Origin: Chaenocephalus aceratus
Taxonomy: Eukaryota; Chordata; Actinopteri; Perciformes; Channichthyidae
Assembly: GCA_023974075.1 (NCBI GenBank)
Contig: CM043787.1
Location: 40,049,668-40,113,667, forward strand
DNA length: 64,000 bases
Direction: 5' to 3'
Shown: positions 1 to 13,669 of the stretch, in pieces
Numbering within the stretch: position 1 is the stretch's first letter
How the letters are laid out: the number at the start of each line of letters is the position of its first letter
The notes under the pieces: generated by a model
Told to the model about the DNA's origin: nothing
The model's database searches: none
The model's input: the letters and a program-made list of their open reading frames with translations, nothing else
Position numbers and translations under genes: made by a program

Positions 1-2055
1 ATAACATATATAAGTGTGTGTACACAAGAGTGTGTGTGTGATTATTGTATACAAATAAGAATATAAACAAATGGAAAATGTTAAACCTTTTTTTTTAAAA
101 TCTCAAATACCTATTTTGTACAGTATAATGATAATATATACAGCAAACAGACAGACTGACAGCCAGCTGAGGGTATTTTGCCATTTTATATCAAAGTGTG
201 TAATGGAAACAAGATCAGTTAGGAGGATTACAATGCTTTGTAATGTTCTGTGGAATTCTGCAACAATCAACCAACAAATAATTGATTTGATTCCAGTAAT
301 TTCGACTAAAGATTACACAAGATAAGAAATGTATTGAAGCCAGTTTAGAAGATGCTTCAAGGTGCCATTAAGGTGATTACAGCTGGTGATTCAGGTTGCC
401 TAAAATGTTGTCTTCTTTATTGCTGCTTTAAGAAGCTTCGCTGATACATACAGAAGGGAAAGATAATACTGAAAGCCAAACAGCTCAGCTGGTAATGGTG
501 ACATGTGGTGATGAGATCTCTATGGCCCATTAGTAACAGACTGATACCCTGCTTCCAAATTAATCCACCGACTAATCAAGCATGGGAATAATAACAGAGG
601 ATAGAAAAGCAAGAGAGGGATAGAGGGAAAGAGGAAAAGAGTAAGGCAGATAAGCAAAGAAAAAATTGGGAGAAGACAGACAGGTAGAAAAAGAGCAATG
701 GACAGATTGTAAAAGACAGACAAGAAGAGTGGGGAGAGCGACAGCTAGATAGAGATAAACAGCAAGAGAGAGTGAAACAGAGTTGGGGGGATGAGTTGTG
801 TATTGATCTAACACTCTCCGCCCCCAATTCTGTTACATCCACACACAAAAACACACACACATTTGTTCATAGATATATTCTTTCCATCCTCTTCCCTCTA
901 GCTCCAGCTACAGGGTCGTTTGAGCCAAACCAATCCCAGTCACAGTGCAGTATCTGTGGGTAAATCTTATTTAATGTTTCCCTAATTAGAATCAATGGAA
1001 GCCCATTTCCAAACCCTGGGCTATTGTTCTGTTCTCACACAATCAATGGGGACGCTGAGGCTGGGGATTGGGCTACAGATAGATGGGCTGTGTGCGTGTA
1101 TCTGAGTGAGACAGAATTTTTTTGTGTGTATTGACTATTGTGTGAGAGAAAAAGAACAAGAGAGACCCAGGAAGTCTATATCAACGCTATAGTTTTTGTT
1201 TTCAGCTCACTGAGAGATTTGTGTCCATACATAAATAAATGAAATCCTAAATAAATATTTAGAGTATCCACTGGTGAATCTAGTAAATAACTCATTTAAA
1301 AAAAAAAATTCTTACATGAAAAAAGCTTGTTAATATAATAACAGGACTCGAGACTAGTTTAATTAAGTCATCTAGTTAGCTGGAGCACACAAATGCTCTG
1401 TACTTAATATGCAAACACACGCATAGTGTACACACACACATATTATCCAATCATTTCAATGATTAGTAGTGCAGAAGTCCCGTTAAGCTGTGTTGGAGCC
1501 ATTCAGCATATTGGCCTAAAGCAGAATATGCTCCAGCTTTAAGCAAAATGGGCTTTGGGGACCAAGCTGCTAAACACTGCTCAATCTGCACTGCCCGTGT
1601 GTATGCGTGTGTGTATGTATGTGTATATATGTGTGTGCGTGTGTGTGTCATGTGTGTGAGCAGACGCTTAGCTAAAGAGCTAACTCTAGTTTGATGTGGT
1701 TGCCAGGTTGGATTTAATCCGGATTAGGGTTCTGGCTGTTCCCTCCCTTCGTCTCTCTCCCTTCCTCCCTCTCTCTCTGAGAAGCCTTCTCATTTAGGCT
1801 CAGTCTCTCCCTCTGTCTCCACCTGTTCCCCTGTTACTCTCACTCACTCTCTCCCTTGTTAATTTTTCCAATCATCATGTTTTGGCAGTGGTTTGATTCT
1901 TTAAAAAACGCAGCCAATCCAGCCGGACCTAAATGACTACCTTTATGGTGAAATATTACACGTATAAAATATTATGACCGCAAACTGCTAGCAGCAGAGA
2001 CAGGGAGATAAACTTGGTCCCAAACAGATGGGCTTCTCACTACCCTGAGTCTATT

Positions 2056-2120
<65 letters not shown>

Positions 2121-2483
2121 CTGTGCTTCATTCTGTTTTAATGTCCAACTGTCTCAATTAGTATACAGACTGATGGAAAGGCTTGTACTTCTGCCTTCGG
2201 ATCAACTCCTGCTACAATGTGCTATAATTTAAAGCTTTTCTGTTGATTTCTAGGGATGATTTTCCTTAAGCACTGTCAATGGTATGTCCTCCATTGTTCC
2301 TACTACACACTTTATCAGATGCTATTGTCACTGTAGCACAAATGTCAATTTGCAGAGGATGAGTTACTATGCACCAAGGACAGTATGCAAATGTCTGTCC
2401 TTGAGAATCACTGCTCAACCCTAGGAGAGAAAAAGGCTGTCACATATACTGCTACCAGTCTGAGTGAGTGTGTGTGCTCTTAC
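1..2483 (-). other. esrrg intron, partial (runs off the left edge)
   Basis: This is non-coding sequence between the hinge exon and unseen ligand-binding-domain exons. It holds a (GT)30 array at 2059-2118, a purine-skewed tract at about 590-790, short CA/TG runs and a unique A/T-rich block at 960-1080 containing CTAATTAGAATC that looks like possible conserved non-coding DNA. I see no ERR ligand-binding-domain sequence in any frame. Confidence 0.85.
2059..2118. repeat. (GT)30 microsatellite
   Basis: Perfect GT dinucleotide array, 60 bp, in esrrg intron. Confidence 0.98.
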
Positions 2484-2594
2484 ATTGCTTCTTGGGAGGC
2501 AGAGCCAGCTGTGGGTTCAGGTATGGACTGTTGTCTGCATCTATCCGGCGTTTATACTTCTGTCTCCCGCCACGAACCCTGTCCAGACGAACGC
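2484..2594 (-). CDS. esrrg: Estrogen-related receptor gamma, C-terminal extension and hinge exon
   Basis: This 111-bp exon encodes VRLDRVRGGRQKYKRR, the C-terminal extension of the ERR DNA-binding domain that contacts the extended half-site TNAAGGTCA. It continues into the hinge IDADNSPYLNPQLALPPKKQ. The acceptor is TCCCTTCTTGCAG before 2594 and the donor is CAAT|GTAAGA after 2484, leaving phase 1, as expected for a following exon that begins with the rest of a Tyr codon and NKIVSHLL in this family. The ligand-binding-domain exons that should follow on the minus strand are not in the window, so the gene is cut by the left edge. Differences from the mammalian protein (DADN for DAEN, LALPPKKQ for LVQPAKKP) are conservative. 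No stop or frameshift is seen. Confidence 0.97.
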
Positions 2595-2879
2595 CTGCAA
2601 GAAGGGACAGAAAACGTGTATCAAAACACTGTGCATGACTTTTGAACTCTTTTGATTGGTTAACAAGAATACAAGGAATATAAATAAAGATAATAAAAAG
2701 AGAGGAAATGAGATTACATAATATGTCTGGGAGTGAAGTGGTGATAGCTGTTATGTTTCTGCAGTGCATACATGTGTGTGTTACGCATGCAGGCACTTTT
2801 ATGTTATCGTCAAGCTTGTTAAACTCGCTTGCCTCTTTTGTTCTACAACTAACTAATTTATAGAGACACCATTTGAGTG

Positions 2880-2881
<2 letters not shown>

Positions 2882-2945
<64 letters not shown>
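2882..2945. repeat. (CT)n microsatellite
   Basis: Perfect CT array of about 64 bp, 290 bp upstream (in gene sense) of the hinge exon; a long mirror-symmetric pyrimidine strand. Confidence 0.98.
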
Positions 2946-2949
<4 letters not shown>

Positions 2950-3522
2950 ATTAATTGACACAAAGGAGTCCTAATTTAATTAGGCCTATCTCTCAAGGGA
3001 TTGGATGTTACCGTGGTTACCACTTAAAGATGGATAAGGAAGACAGAGGTGTCATGTACCCTGGAGGAGGAGAGGAGAGGAGGGACGAAAAAAGGGCTAT
3101 CAAATGTTACAAGCTAACATGATTTTTTGTATATACCATTCAGAAAAAAAAAATCATCAACAGATAAAGGTCTGAAAATTAGACCAACAAATATAGATAA
3201 CACTTTCTGTTTAATGCTTTCCCATAGGTCTCCCAAAGCATACCCATTAAAAACAGTAAGCACTAAATGTATAGACGGACAGAGAAAGGAGGAAGAGGAG
3301 GGGGCAAAAAGAGAGAGCGAGCAAGAGAGAGATTTGCTAACACAGAGAGATTTAAATCCTCTGAAAAATGTGCTGACAATGACGAAGACAACACACCTTA
3401 GAGATTTAACAGAAAGACATCCTATTGGCAGCAAAGATACAAAATGTCAGTGAGCATGTTTGTGCATTTTGTTGGCATTTGTGAGAGCACGTGATTCCCT
3501 GTTTTATTTGTGTTTTAACAGA

Positions 3523-3556
3523 TACACGCTTTTATTCAAACCATCTTGCAGTGTAC
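3523..3556 (+). mobile_element. Degenerate L2/V-SINE 3' tail fragment
   Basis: ACGCTTTTATTCAAACCATC aligns with the tail of the intact L2 (ATGCTTTTATCCAAAGCGAC at 48997 onward) with a few changes, followed by CTTGCAGTG in place of CTTACAATA. Only the tail remains. Confidence 0.4.
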
Positions 3557-3648
3557 TCATTTATTTTATGGTAATGTAGTCATTTAGAAAGCTCTTACTG
3601 ACCAAGACAGCAGTCAACCCAGTGAACTGAACACGACATGCATCTGTG

Positions 3649-3655
3649 TGTGTGT

Positions 3656-3688
<33 letters not shown>

Positions 3689-3690
3689 TA
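3649..3690. repeat. (TG)n microsatellite
   Basis: TG array with one AG interruption at 3661. Confidence 0.95.
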
Positions 3691-4258
3691 TTCATGCTTG
3701 AGACCAAAATAGGTAGACAGAAGGGCTGACAGTCCAGGTACAGTGGGGGGGACAGTGTCAGCAAACGGTCAAGAAACTCTTAACACCAGGGGGTCGTACG
3801 CACTCACACATTCAAACACACTCTTTCACTTCACTCTCACAAACACACACACACACACACACATTTAGACAACATTTCTCTAACCCACATCCCCAATGTT
3901 GTGTTTGGGTAAGCCCTGACACGCAGCGTGCTCAGTCACTGCCTGGGTCAGTGGTTGGTCAGAAGAGGAGAGGGAGACAGAGAGAAAGCAGGTGGATGTT
4001 TGAATGAGGTGGATTAATATGATAATAATAATTAAAAAAAGGCTTCAAGATTTATCTTAAATACAGCAACACATAATAGAACATTTAAAAACCAATTCCA
4101 CGTCAGTATTGTAGCATCACTTGTGAATGTATTACATGTTGCCTTTGTGCCATAATCATTCCACTGATCTCCAATGTAAAGTATAATCATAACATTGGTA
4201 GTTGTTGACAATCAGCAATTTTACTCTCATTAATGTCTATTGCACACACATTTACCCC

Positions 4259-4431
<173 letters not shown>

Positions 4432-5239
4432 TATATGCAGACTCCATTTTTCACTTTCTCTTTTCCTTACACCTACAGTAAAAGACTCAGTGCTGAGCTG
4501 AGCTCACTTTAGAAAGAGCCCTCTCTAACTACCTCATCTATTTTCCACCAAATTAACTCTCTCTCAGCACTGATTAATGATCAAATCTAAATGAATCAAA
4601 TTAAAAATTGAAAATTATATTTCCAAAGCCCACAAAAAAGGACAGGAGGAGGCTAGGGGGAGAGTGAGAGTGCTCTACCTCTTCTTAACAAATGAGCCTT
4701 CAAGTCATAAAGAATGGGCAAGAGAGGAGAGGAGGGAAGGAGTAAGGAAAGGAGAGGAAAAGGAGTCGGGGGGAGAGGAAATGTAAGGATGAGGGAAAAA
4801 AATGTAAAGCGAAAAGAAAAGGCAAGTGAAGTACAGAATAATTGAACAGGGAATGGGTAAGAAATGGAATAAAAGAGCGAGAGAAAAGAAATAAAATGTA
4901 GATAAAAATGAAAAAAGGCATTAATGGGAGATTATGATAAAAGAAAGTGTAGGAAAAAAAGAGGACAGGAGAGAGGAGTAGCGCACAGGTTGTGAAATAA
5001 GTGGAGAAGGGGAGAGGTGAGTAATGGATGGGCTTGTAAACAAAAGAAGAATGAGACAAAAGTTAAATGAAATGAGAGAGAAAAGAAGGGATGAAGTGAG
5101 GGATGATGAAAGGAAATGAGATAGGAATAGAATAATAAGAGAAAGGGAAAGAAAAGATGAAATCCACAGAGGTTATACGCCTTAATTATATACTTTAATT
5201 ATTATGTCAACTAAAAGTACACCTCCACTTAGTCACTTA

Positions 5240-5284
5240 CCACACACACACCCACCCACCCACCCACCCACACACACACACCCA

Positions 5285-5365
<81 letters not shown>
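5240..5365. repeat. Compound CA / CCCA microsatellite
   Basis: CA array, then five CCCA units, a CA run, two more CCCA-like interruptions, then about 70 bp of pure CA. Confidence 0.97.
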
Positions 5366-5368
<3 letters not shown>

Positions 5369-6081
5369 CTATAGCACTATCAAAATGTTCCTGTTTTGAT
5401 GTTACGTTATACAGCAGATAAACTGTATTTGATACCATATAATCATTCATATCTATTTTACATACATGTTTTTTTTAACAAACACATTTTTCTTAACACT
5501 TTTGTCTCATGCTGTACACACACTCTTGCACACACACACAGTGACAGTGATGAAGGTGAGTCTTTCCTATCGTGGGAATATTGTTGTCTGTCAATAGCAC
5601 GACCTGCACTGATCACATCAGCATAGATTTTACCCCGCACTGGCGTCACTCTGTGTCAGCGCACACGTGTGTGTTTGAACAGGTGAGGGATTGCGAGGGA
5701 AATGCCTTTGACACCTAAGTGCTTTTGAAAAGAGAAGCTGCGAGCATGAAAAACGAAAGATAGAAGAGAGATGTAAAGAGGAAGGACGAGAGAACATGGA
5801 TTGATTTCAGATGGTCAATGATATGATAGGCGAATGAGAGGATGAAAGAGGGCGAGAAGAGGAGTGAAGGATTGAGTGGAGAGAGAAGTAGGAAGACAAA
5901 TAAAATGATAGATTTCTGTTGATCACAGCTAAGAGAAAAAAGGATGACATAAAGCACGAGAGGAAGGGAGCATTTAAAGAGACAGGACGAGGTGAGGGAG
6001 AGGGAGAGAGTGCAGTTTTATGGTAATTGAAGTTGTAACAGGGTTGAAGTCTCTCTTGCACCTTAGACCAGGTTATCACCT

Positions 6082-6083
<2 letters not shown>

Positions 6084-6141
<58 letters not shown>

Positions 6142-6147
6142 TGTGTA
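6084..6147. repeat. (TG)n microsatellite
   Basis: TG array with TATG interruption near its end. Confidence 0.95.
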
Positions 6148-7504
6148 TAGGTGTTTCTGTGAAACCCCAGTGTTGATGTAATAACATAAAGGGTTTTCCT
6201 ATGTGGGTTTAACAACTGATGGGAAAGTAGATTGGGTAAGACAACAGAACCATTTAAGTCTGATGTGTTTGTGTATGTGTGCATGTGTGTCTATAAATGG
6301 TCTGCATGTGAAGAAGAAGCAGAAATAGCATGACAAAAAGGCTATGTGCATATAAAGCTGAAGAATAACCGGAATATGGAGAATTGTTCTTCTATCTGGT
6401 ATATTTAGATCAGCTTCAGCTAATTGTTTTTTAAGTCGGTGATGTAATCTGGCAAAAAATCTTAAAAACGATCTTAGAGAAAGAAAGAAAAAATAAAGAG
6501 AGCATGAACTAAAAAGGGTGGAGGGGAGGTTAAGAGGAGAGTGTGTGTGGTGTCATGCAGTGACGTTTGTTTAGACCAGAACAGATCTGAACAGCTCTGC
6601 CTGAGGCAGCGGGCAGGTGGCTGTCACTGGTGTGTGAATATGTGTGTGTGTGTGTGTTTGTGTGAATGTAGCCATGTGTGTGACCATGTGAGGTCTTTAA
6701 AATATTGCCTTTTCCACATATTTATTTAAAGGCTGTGCTTATTAAATACACCAATACACTTAAACAACTACCGTACATTCAACATTTAGGAGATTAGGAC
6801 ACTGTTTATTATCACCATTTAAAAATAAATAAATATTGACAACATTAGCGAACAAACTTGCTCAGTTTAATATATGTTCCTGAGAAATATATGTCATTTT
6901 AACAATCAGAAGTCTTTTTGTTGTTTAACTTAAATTTACTTTCCAAATGTGATACAATCTTTCCTGAAATAAATTGCTATTCCTCTTCTCTCAAGACAAA
7001 CAGAAAGAAAGCGAACCACTCTTAGGCAGATCTCTCGTCACACTGTTTCCATTATGGCTCTTTTCTAGCTGGGATGCAACCAGATGAGAGTCACACACAC
7101 AAACAGGACAGACGCTACAGGGCCACATTTAGCTACACGTTTCCCATGGGAGAACACCAGACGCCACCACTTGTCTGGCACTCCCCTCCTCTGTTTCTCC
7201 ATCCTGTCCTCTTGTCTCCTCCCTCCTCCCATCACTCGCTCTCTCCTCCTCCAGTCTTTCTCTATTTTCATCCTCTCCTTCCTATCTCTTGTTATCCCAT
7301 CTGCACTATTCATTAACCAATCATCTGTTGGCCCACACACTGTTTTCCTTGTCATTTCATTTAATCTTATAACATTTGCAATGACTGATATTTTCAGTCA
7401 GTCATCTTGATTGTATTACTATATGTGTGTGCAGCAATAAGATGTGGGCAGCAGGACTGTTGAGCTATGAAGAGTCATGACGCACACTGCCAGCTGTATA
7501 TACA

Positions 7505-7509
<5 letters not shown>

Positions 7510-7584
<75 letters not shown>
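7510..7584. repeat. (CA)n microsatellite
   Basis: About 75 bp of CA, facing the TG array at 7681-7743 across a 96-bp spacer. Confidence 0.98.
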
Positions 7585-7585
<1 letters not shown>

Positions 7586-7680
7586 AGCACCAACACTTAC
7601 ACAGACTGGGGCCTTCCACCCGATCTCACTCATTAGGTCTTAGAGGCCGTGGGGAGCATGGCCAAAGTTGGCATGAGCTG

Positions 7681-7693
7681 TGTGTGTGTGTGT

Positions 7694-7743
<50 letters not shown>
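7681..7743. repeat. (TG)n microsatellite
   Basis: TG array with one TATG interruption; an inverted partner of the CA array ending at 7584. Confidence 0.97.
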
Positions 7744-7745
<2 letters not shown>

Positions 7746-8656
7746 GGGGCAGTCTGCCAACATTTATATTTGCAGTCTGTGGACTTGTCTCTCTCGTAGT
7801 CTACCATCTGAATCCAGCTGGCCGTTTATGGCAATATAGAGATGGAGGCTTCGGGTTTGGATTCAACACATTCTGTCTGTTTAACCACGATTCATCAGAC
7901 GTGCCATCATCAAAGCCGCTATGTTGTAAGGGAGCACATGTGTCAATATGACCATATGTACGATGTACATGCATACTGAATATTGCTGGCTCGTGGTCTG
8001 TGTGCCTCTGCCGGAGCCTTTCATGTGCAAATGTCTGATCAGTGTTTTGTTTTCTGTTCGTGACAATTGTAAACATTACTGCTGAATATGAATGTCTGTC
8101 TTGCCTTGCCAGTTTTGTACAAATAAAATAATCTACTACGAGTAGCGAGTAAGTTGTTAAATCAAATAATTCAATTGAAAGGTATGTTCTGAGGTATTCG
8201 TTACAAATCGTAATCAACCTCCTGTTTCATTATTGTTCATCAGATATTTTGCCTGCAGTAATATTCTGTTCTCTCCTTTTACCCTTTCTCTAGGCAGGTT
8301 TTAGCCACGCCCCTGTGACCTTTTGGTCTTCCGCTGACGCATCATTATGACCTCATTAAAAATGGACAGACAGCCATTGCCAGAGGGGAAGTTCTCATAA
8401 TATAGTCAGGCCTTTTAATTGCCTTGCTCCAGAAATTAGCGGCTACATATTGGTGGGTGGGAGCCCCATGTTCGTTTCAGTTTACCCCCTGCTCGTTTAC
8501 GCCTCTCCTCTCCTCAATACTCCACACGCAGAGATGTGTGTACATGTGTATTGAAACGATCAGGTGTGTGTTTAAGAGAAAATATAAAGAAAAGGCTCCA
8601 CTTTGAGGCTGGTTTACCGACCCTCTGGCCGCTTGTTCTCCCCTCTCTTTTGGTCC

Positions 8657-8796
<140 letters not shown>

Positions 8797-9673
8797 TCCT
8801 TGCTGCCTCACCTGCTTTTGCTTTTCATCTCACCCTCTCTGTCTCCCAGGGCGACAAAGCTAATTTGAGGCAGATCTTGCCCTAAGGTGTAAACTACAGC
8901 ATCTACACACACAAACACAGACACACACACACCATCCTATACTCCATGTCCTCCACCCTACTCCCCCCTTACCACTTTATCTTCACCTTTCTCCCGTGAG
9001 CTAGCCCCTGACAACCAGCGTTAGCTCTGATGCTAACTGATCTAGCCACTTACCATTATCATCTATGCAATCCTGCTGCAACGATGCATACACCCGGAAG
9101 GGTTGGAGAACACACTATGTTCCAAATGTTGTGTGTGCAAAGGATTATTAGTTGAGAGTGCTAATATTTTTCACCAGGTAGTATACCAATGTCTTTGATG
9201 TGGTTAGTATTGTCTTCTGTTTTTGCAATGTGATTATTTGTACCCCCTAATCTGATATTAGTTGTGTTTCCTGTGACACCACTGCATTACAATGGGTTTT
9301 AGTTAGGGTTTCCATATTATAACAATAGTTCAAGGGGAGGTTTCAGGAGATATGTAGTGTCTCTGCAGCATGCACTAGTTCTTAAAAAAATTAAATGTAC
9401 GATATAATATTAACTAATATATCCAGCAAAATAAAGCAAAGGGGAACATTTACATTTAGCTATTTTTCATAGTTCTTGGTCTTTGTCATATATCACAGTT
9501 CGAATACATACACAAATGAAAAGGTATAGGAAAATGGATGTATCAATTTCCCAAATGACCCTTATTCATATGTAGAGCGGGACCTCATGTATTACATTCA
9601 CACCCACCACAACAAATGAGGTGGCTGTGGTCTGTCATTTTGATGTATATATATGTAGGACTAGGTGGGTGTG

Positions 9674-9676
<3 letters not shown>

Positions 9677-9722
<46 letters not shown>
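9677..9722. repeat. (TG)n microsatellite
   Basis: About 46 bp TG array. Confidence 0.95.
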
Positions 9723-11641
9723 ATGATATGTGTGTTGAGCAGGGAAGCAGGGCGACAAAAGGCAGCATAGTTTTACTCCCATATTGGATTAGTGGGCAAA
9801 CCACAACCCTAAGAGTCTAAATCAATAGCATAATTTGTAAAAAAAAATGTAATATAAAAAAAAAGTGAATTTCTTGCAAATGATGGCTTTTTAAGAGTTT
9901 ATTGACAAGCGTAATGTGGTTTCCGTGTGCAGCAGAAGGATGCAGTGTGCACTCTGTAAACTGTGCGACTGTCAGAGCTGCTAATAATACATAATGTTTG
10001 TGGGTATTTGTGGCCACACACACATACTGTATGCGAGACAAAACAGGAGAGGAGACATGGGTTCTGCCTATGTCAGATCAACTGGGAGAACAATAGCTAC
10101 GACAGCAGCTTGTTGGAAGTGTGTGTGTGTGTGTGTGTGTGTGTATTCTGTCTGTGTGTGTGCAAAAGAGAGAGGTATCAGCTTAGAGCATGTTTTTTTG
10201 CAGTGAAAACGGTGGCTGTTGGAGGAAGTTCAATATTTGTCAGGTTTTTGAGTGAGTTTAGTAAAGCTCTCAGGTGTGTTTTACTGTATCTTCAACCATT
10301 TGTGAATGGGAACATTTAGAAAACAGGGACAAACTCCAGAATAGTGATTAGTTTTATAAAATATATTTGTTTGTTGTTGTTTGTACCACTATTGACATCA
10401 AACTGGAAGAGCAGCCTCAGGTCTGTTTGAGTGTCACGGTGCTAACAGGATGGAGGGAACAGCAAATGAAGAGGAGAATGTGTGTATTAAGAGCACAAGA
10501 GAGGCCACAGAAACAGTACAGTACACTGCGTGGGAGCATCGGAGGGGGAGATGGAGACAGGAATGGATGGAGGGAGGGCTGGCACGCTCCCTGACCACTG
10601 TGAGGAAGGGGGCGTAGGCCAGGTCTCCCATCAATTACAACCTTGACCCTCCTCTCTTCTCCCTTCTCTCTCTCACACACTTTCTGCTTCATTCAACCAT
10701 CCTCCCCCTGCCTCTCATCCTCCCCTGGTCCCTCTCCTCTGCTCCTATAAATCAATCGCCTCTCTCTCCCTCCCTCCCCCTAGATTTCTCCTACCTTCCC
10801 CCCTCCCACTATTCCTCTCTCTCTCAATCGGCCCTTCTCTTCATCCCTTGCCACTCCTCTCCCTCTTTTCATCGTTGGAAGTGCAGTGGGAGTAGAAAGG
10901 TCAGAGGTTGGCAGACAAGAGGGAGAGAAAGAGACACAGGCAACGAGGGAGTGTGAAAATGAGAGGGTGAGTGTATTTAATCAAAGTGGTGTGGGGGCAG
11001 ATAATGTCTCTTTTTCTCTGTTTACTTTTCCTCAACCCTGTGCAACACTCACTGTGAGTGTAGCAATAACCCCGTCATGTGTATCTCATTTAGGGAAGGC
11101 AAGGATGTAGGACTTTCTGAGTTGGCCTCAGAAACTATTGTAACTTCTGTATGTGGAAGTCAGAGATTAACATACACAGTGAAAATGAAACAGGCAAACC
11201 AAACCAAGAACACTTATGAGGATACCAAAAGACTCAAAGTTGTAAGATGGTACTTGTGTCATGATGCCAAAAGCAATAGATTACAATATAATGTATATAA
11301 GGAGTATTAACAATTGTTTAGAAGTGATACATGTAGCATTGTTCAACATCAATATTCCATTGTCATATTTTGATGTATTATGGTATATTTATTGTAAAAC
11401 AAGACACCATGTTTACATTTATTTATCACATTGCTGTTCTTGTGTCGCCCAAACAAACCCCATTGCTTCCCCATTGATCCTTTGTATCTAATCTTTTAAT
11501 CTTAACAGATTTTAATTTATTTTCTCCATAATTTTTTTGCATTTACCTCACCGGTGCCATGACGTTTTCAAAGTTTTGATCGATACAACTGTATCTCTGA
11601 GTATTTTCTCAGGCCTTAAAATGCTACATGTAGCACAGTTA

Positions 11642-11869
<228 letters not shown>

Positions 11870-12948
11870 TCAAGACACTTCCAGCGGCACAAAGATGGTA
11901 AAAAGGATCGAGATTCATTTTTTAAGAGAGGAAGACAAATCTAGAGTTGTAAAAAGATATACAGAGACACACAGACAAATACAATAACATGTACTTCTAT
12001 GAAAATGTACTAAGCTACCTTGGTCTTCACCTATGACTTTAGGAAGTCCTTCTGTTTCTATGGTGGATACAAACAGCCCAGACACTAAAACAAAAGTTAA
12101 CAGCATAAGCAGCAATCTGATATCTTGTGTATGGATTATATTTAATCAATATCAGGCTGTTGTTTTGACGTTTCAGTGATACTTTAACCCCTAAAGTTAT
12201 CATTTTACATTGGACTGAATAGAAAAAGTTGTGTGTGTGTGTGTGTGTATGACATGAGTATGAACTGTATGTGCATGCGTGCTACAGAAAGGTTGCGTGA
12301 CTAGCTGCAGTTCACTCACTTACACTGATGAAGAGCTGAGGTTAAGATTATGAGCTGATGTAAGTCTATTAACTTCACAACCCTCGCCAACAGAAACAAC
12401 CACAGCGTCGGGGTGTTACAGGATAATACCACTTTTACCTTTCCGTCCACAGCCTCACTATTTCTTCCTCACCTTTTCTATATCCTTGTTCTTAGTTCCA
12501 TGTCTCCACTATATTTCAAAACGGTTTTCACATTTCTTAATGAGATCTATTTTCAACGCTCTACATTGTGCCACCTGTTTTCCTCCTTTGGATTGACTCT
12601 GTTTCATTATGTTGTTTTGTTTTCTTATTTTCAGCTTCACTCAGACTCTTGTTCTGCTTATTTCCTCAACTTAGTTATTTGCTTCCTCGTGGTTCAAAGC
12701 CAAGCACAGTTATACATTTGTTAGGACTATTGCTGAATTTCTCAAACAGGTTTCTTTGTTCAGGAAAGTTGTTTAATCTAGGAACTGTGTTAGGAACTAA
12801 ATACCAAAAAACAACAGTATTGTTCCCTTCCTCCCATGCCCACATGACTACTAGCAAGCCAATGCATCTCCCACTGAAGAGAGTAAACAGTGATTGCTAT
12901 TGACTGCTGCTGTGGAGAGGATGTTTTCTCATTACTGGGCTGATTAAG

Positions 12949-13340
12949 GGGGCTAGTTAGCTAGGGAAAAGGGTAAATGGACGAACACTTCCTAATGGAT
13001 AACAAGATTCTCATTAATAGGCCTTCTTAGGTAAAGTAAAGGCTAAACATGCTAAATACTTGGGGTCCCTTACAGTCTAATGGACACTACTAATAGGACT
13101 AGTTAGCTAATACCTAACCTTTACATGCTGATGATACAGGAGGTGCAGATTAATTCAGCAATTAAGAGGGACACTTCCCTAGCACGAGGCTAAATGTGCT
13201 AATGACACAGAATTTGCGTGGGTTAATGGGTGGTCGGTAAAAGGCCTTGTTAGTGCGAGGCTAAACAGGCCAGCGCTGCTAAATGGAAAACTGCAGTAAA
13301 GAGCCACTTATGGGGCAGGTAGCACTAAAGCTAAATGTGT
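12949..13340. repeat. Possible ancient tandem repeat with about 70-bp period
   Basis: The core GGCTAAA (or AGCTAA) recurs at 13041, 13105, 13188, 13259 and 13329. It is usually followed within 10-20 bases by TGCTAA, and ACACTTCCT/ACACTTCCC occurs twice. Spacing of the best cores is 147, 71 and 70 bp. The units are strongly diverged. The block is also rich in TAAT cores. Confidence 0.3.
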
Positions 13341-13599
13341 TTAACCTCTCACTGAAACCATTTTCAACATCTTCACATGCTGAGTGCTACTGCGCACCTC
13401 AATAGTCGATAATGATAATGATCATGCTTATTATTTGTCTTATAACACTGTTAGTCAAATTTGAATTTACAGCACCTCAACTCAACAGGGTTGGGTACTG
13501 GGCTTACATCAAAAGCCCTTATAAATGAGCGAAACAGGACTATGTGTTGCAGGAATTAGACAAGAAGAGTTTACATCAGAATGTCATGGCCCTCTCTTG

Positions 13600-13601
<2 letters not shown>

Positions 13602-13666
<65 letters not shown>
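13602..13666. repeat. (GT)n microsatellite
   Basis: 65-bp uninterrupted TG array in esrrg intron. Confidence 0.98.

Positions 13667-13669
<3 letters not shown>

Noticed and set aside
1..2483. ERR ligand-binding-domain exons expected downstream of the hinge exon
   Set aside because: Looked for LVAEPEKIY- and WAKHIPGF-like translations in all frames; none is present, so they lie outside the window.
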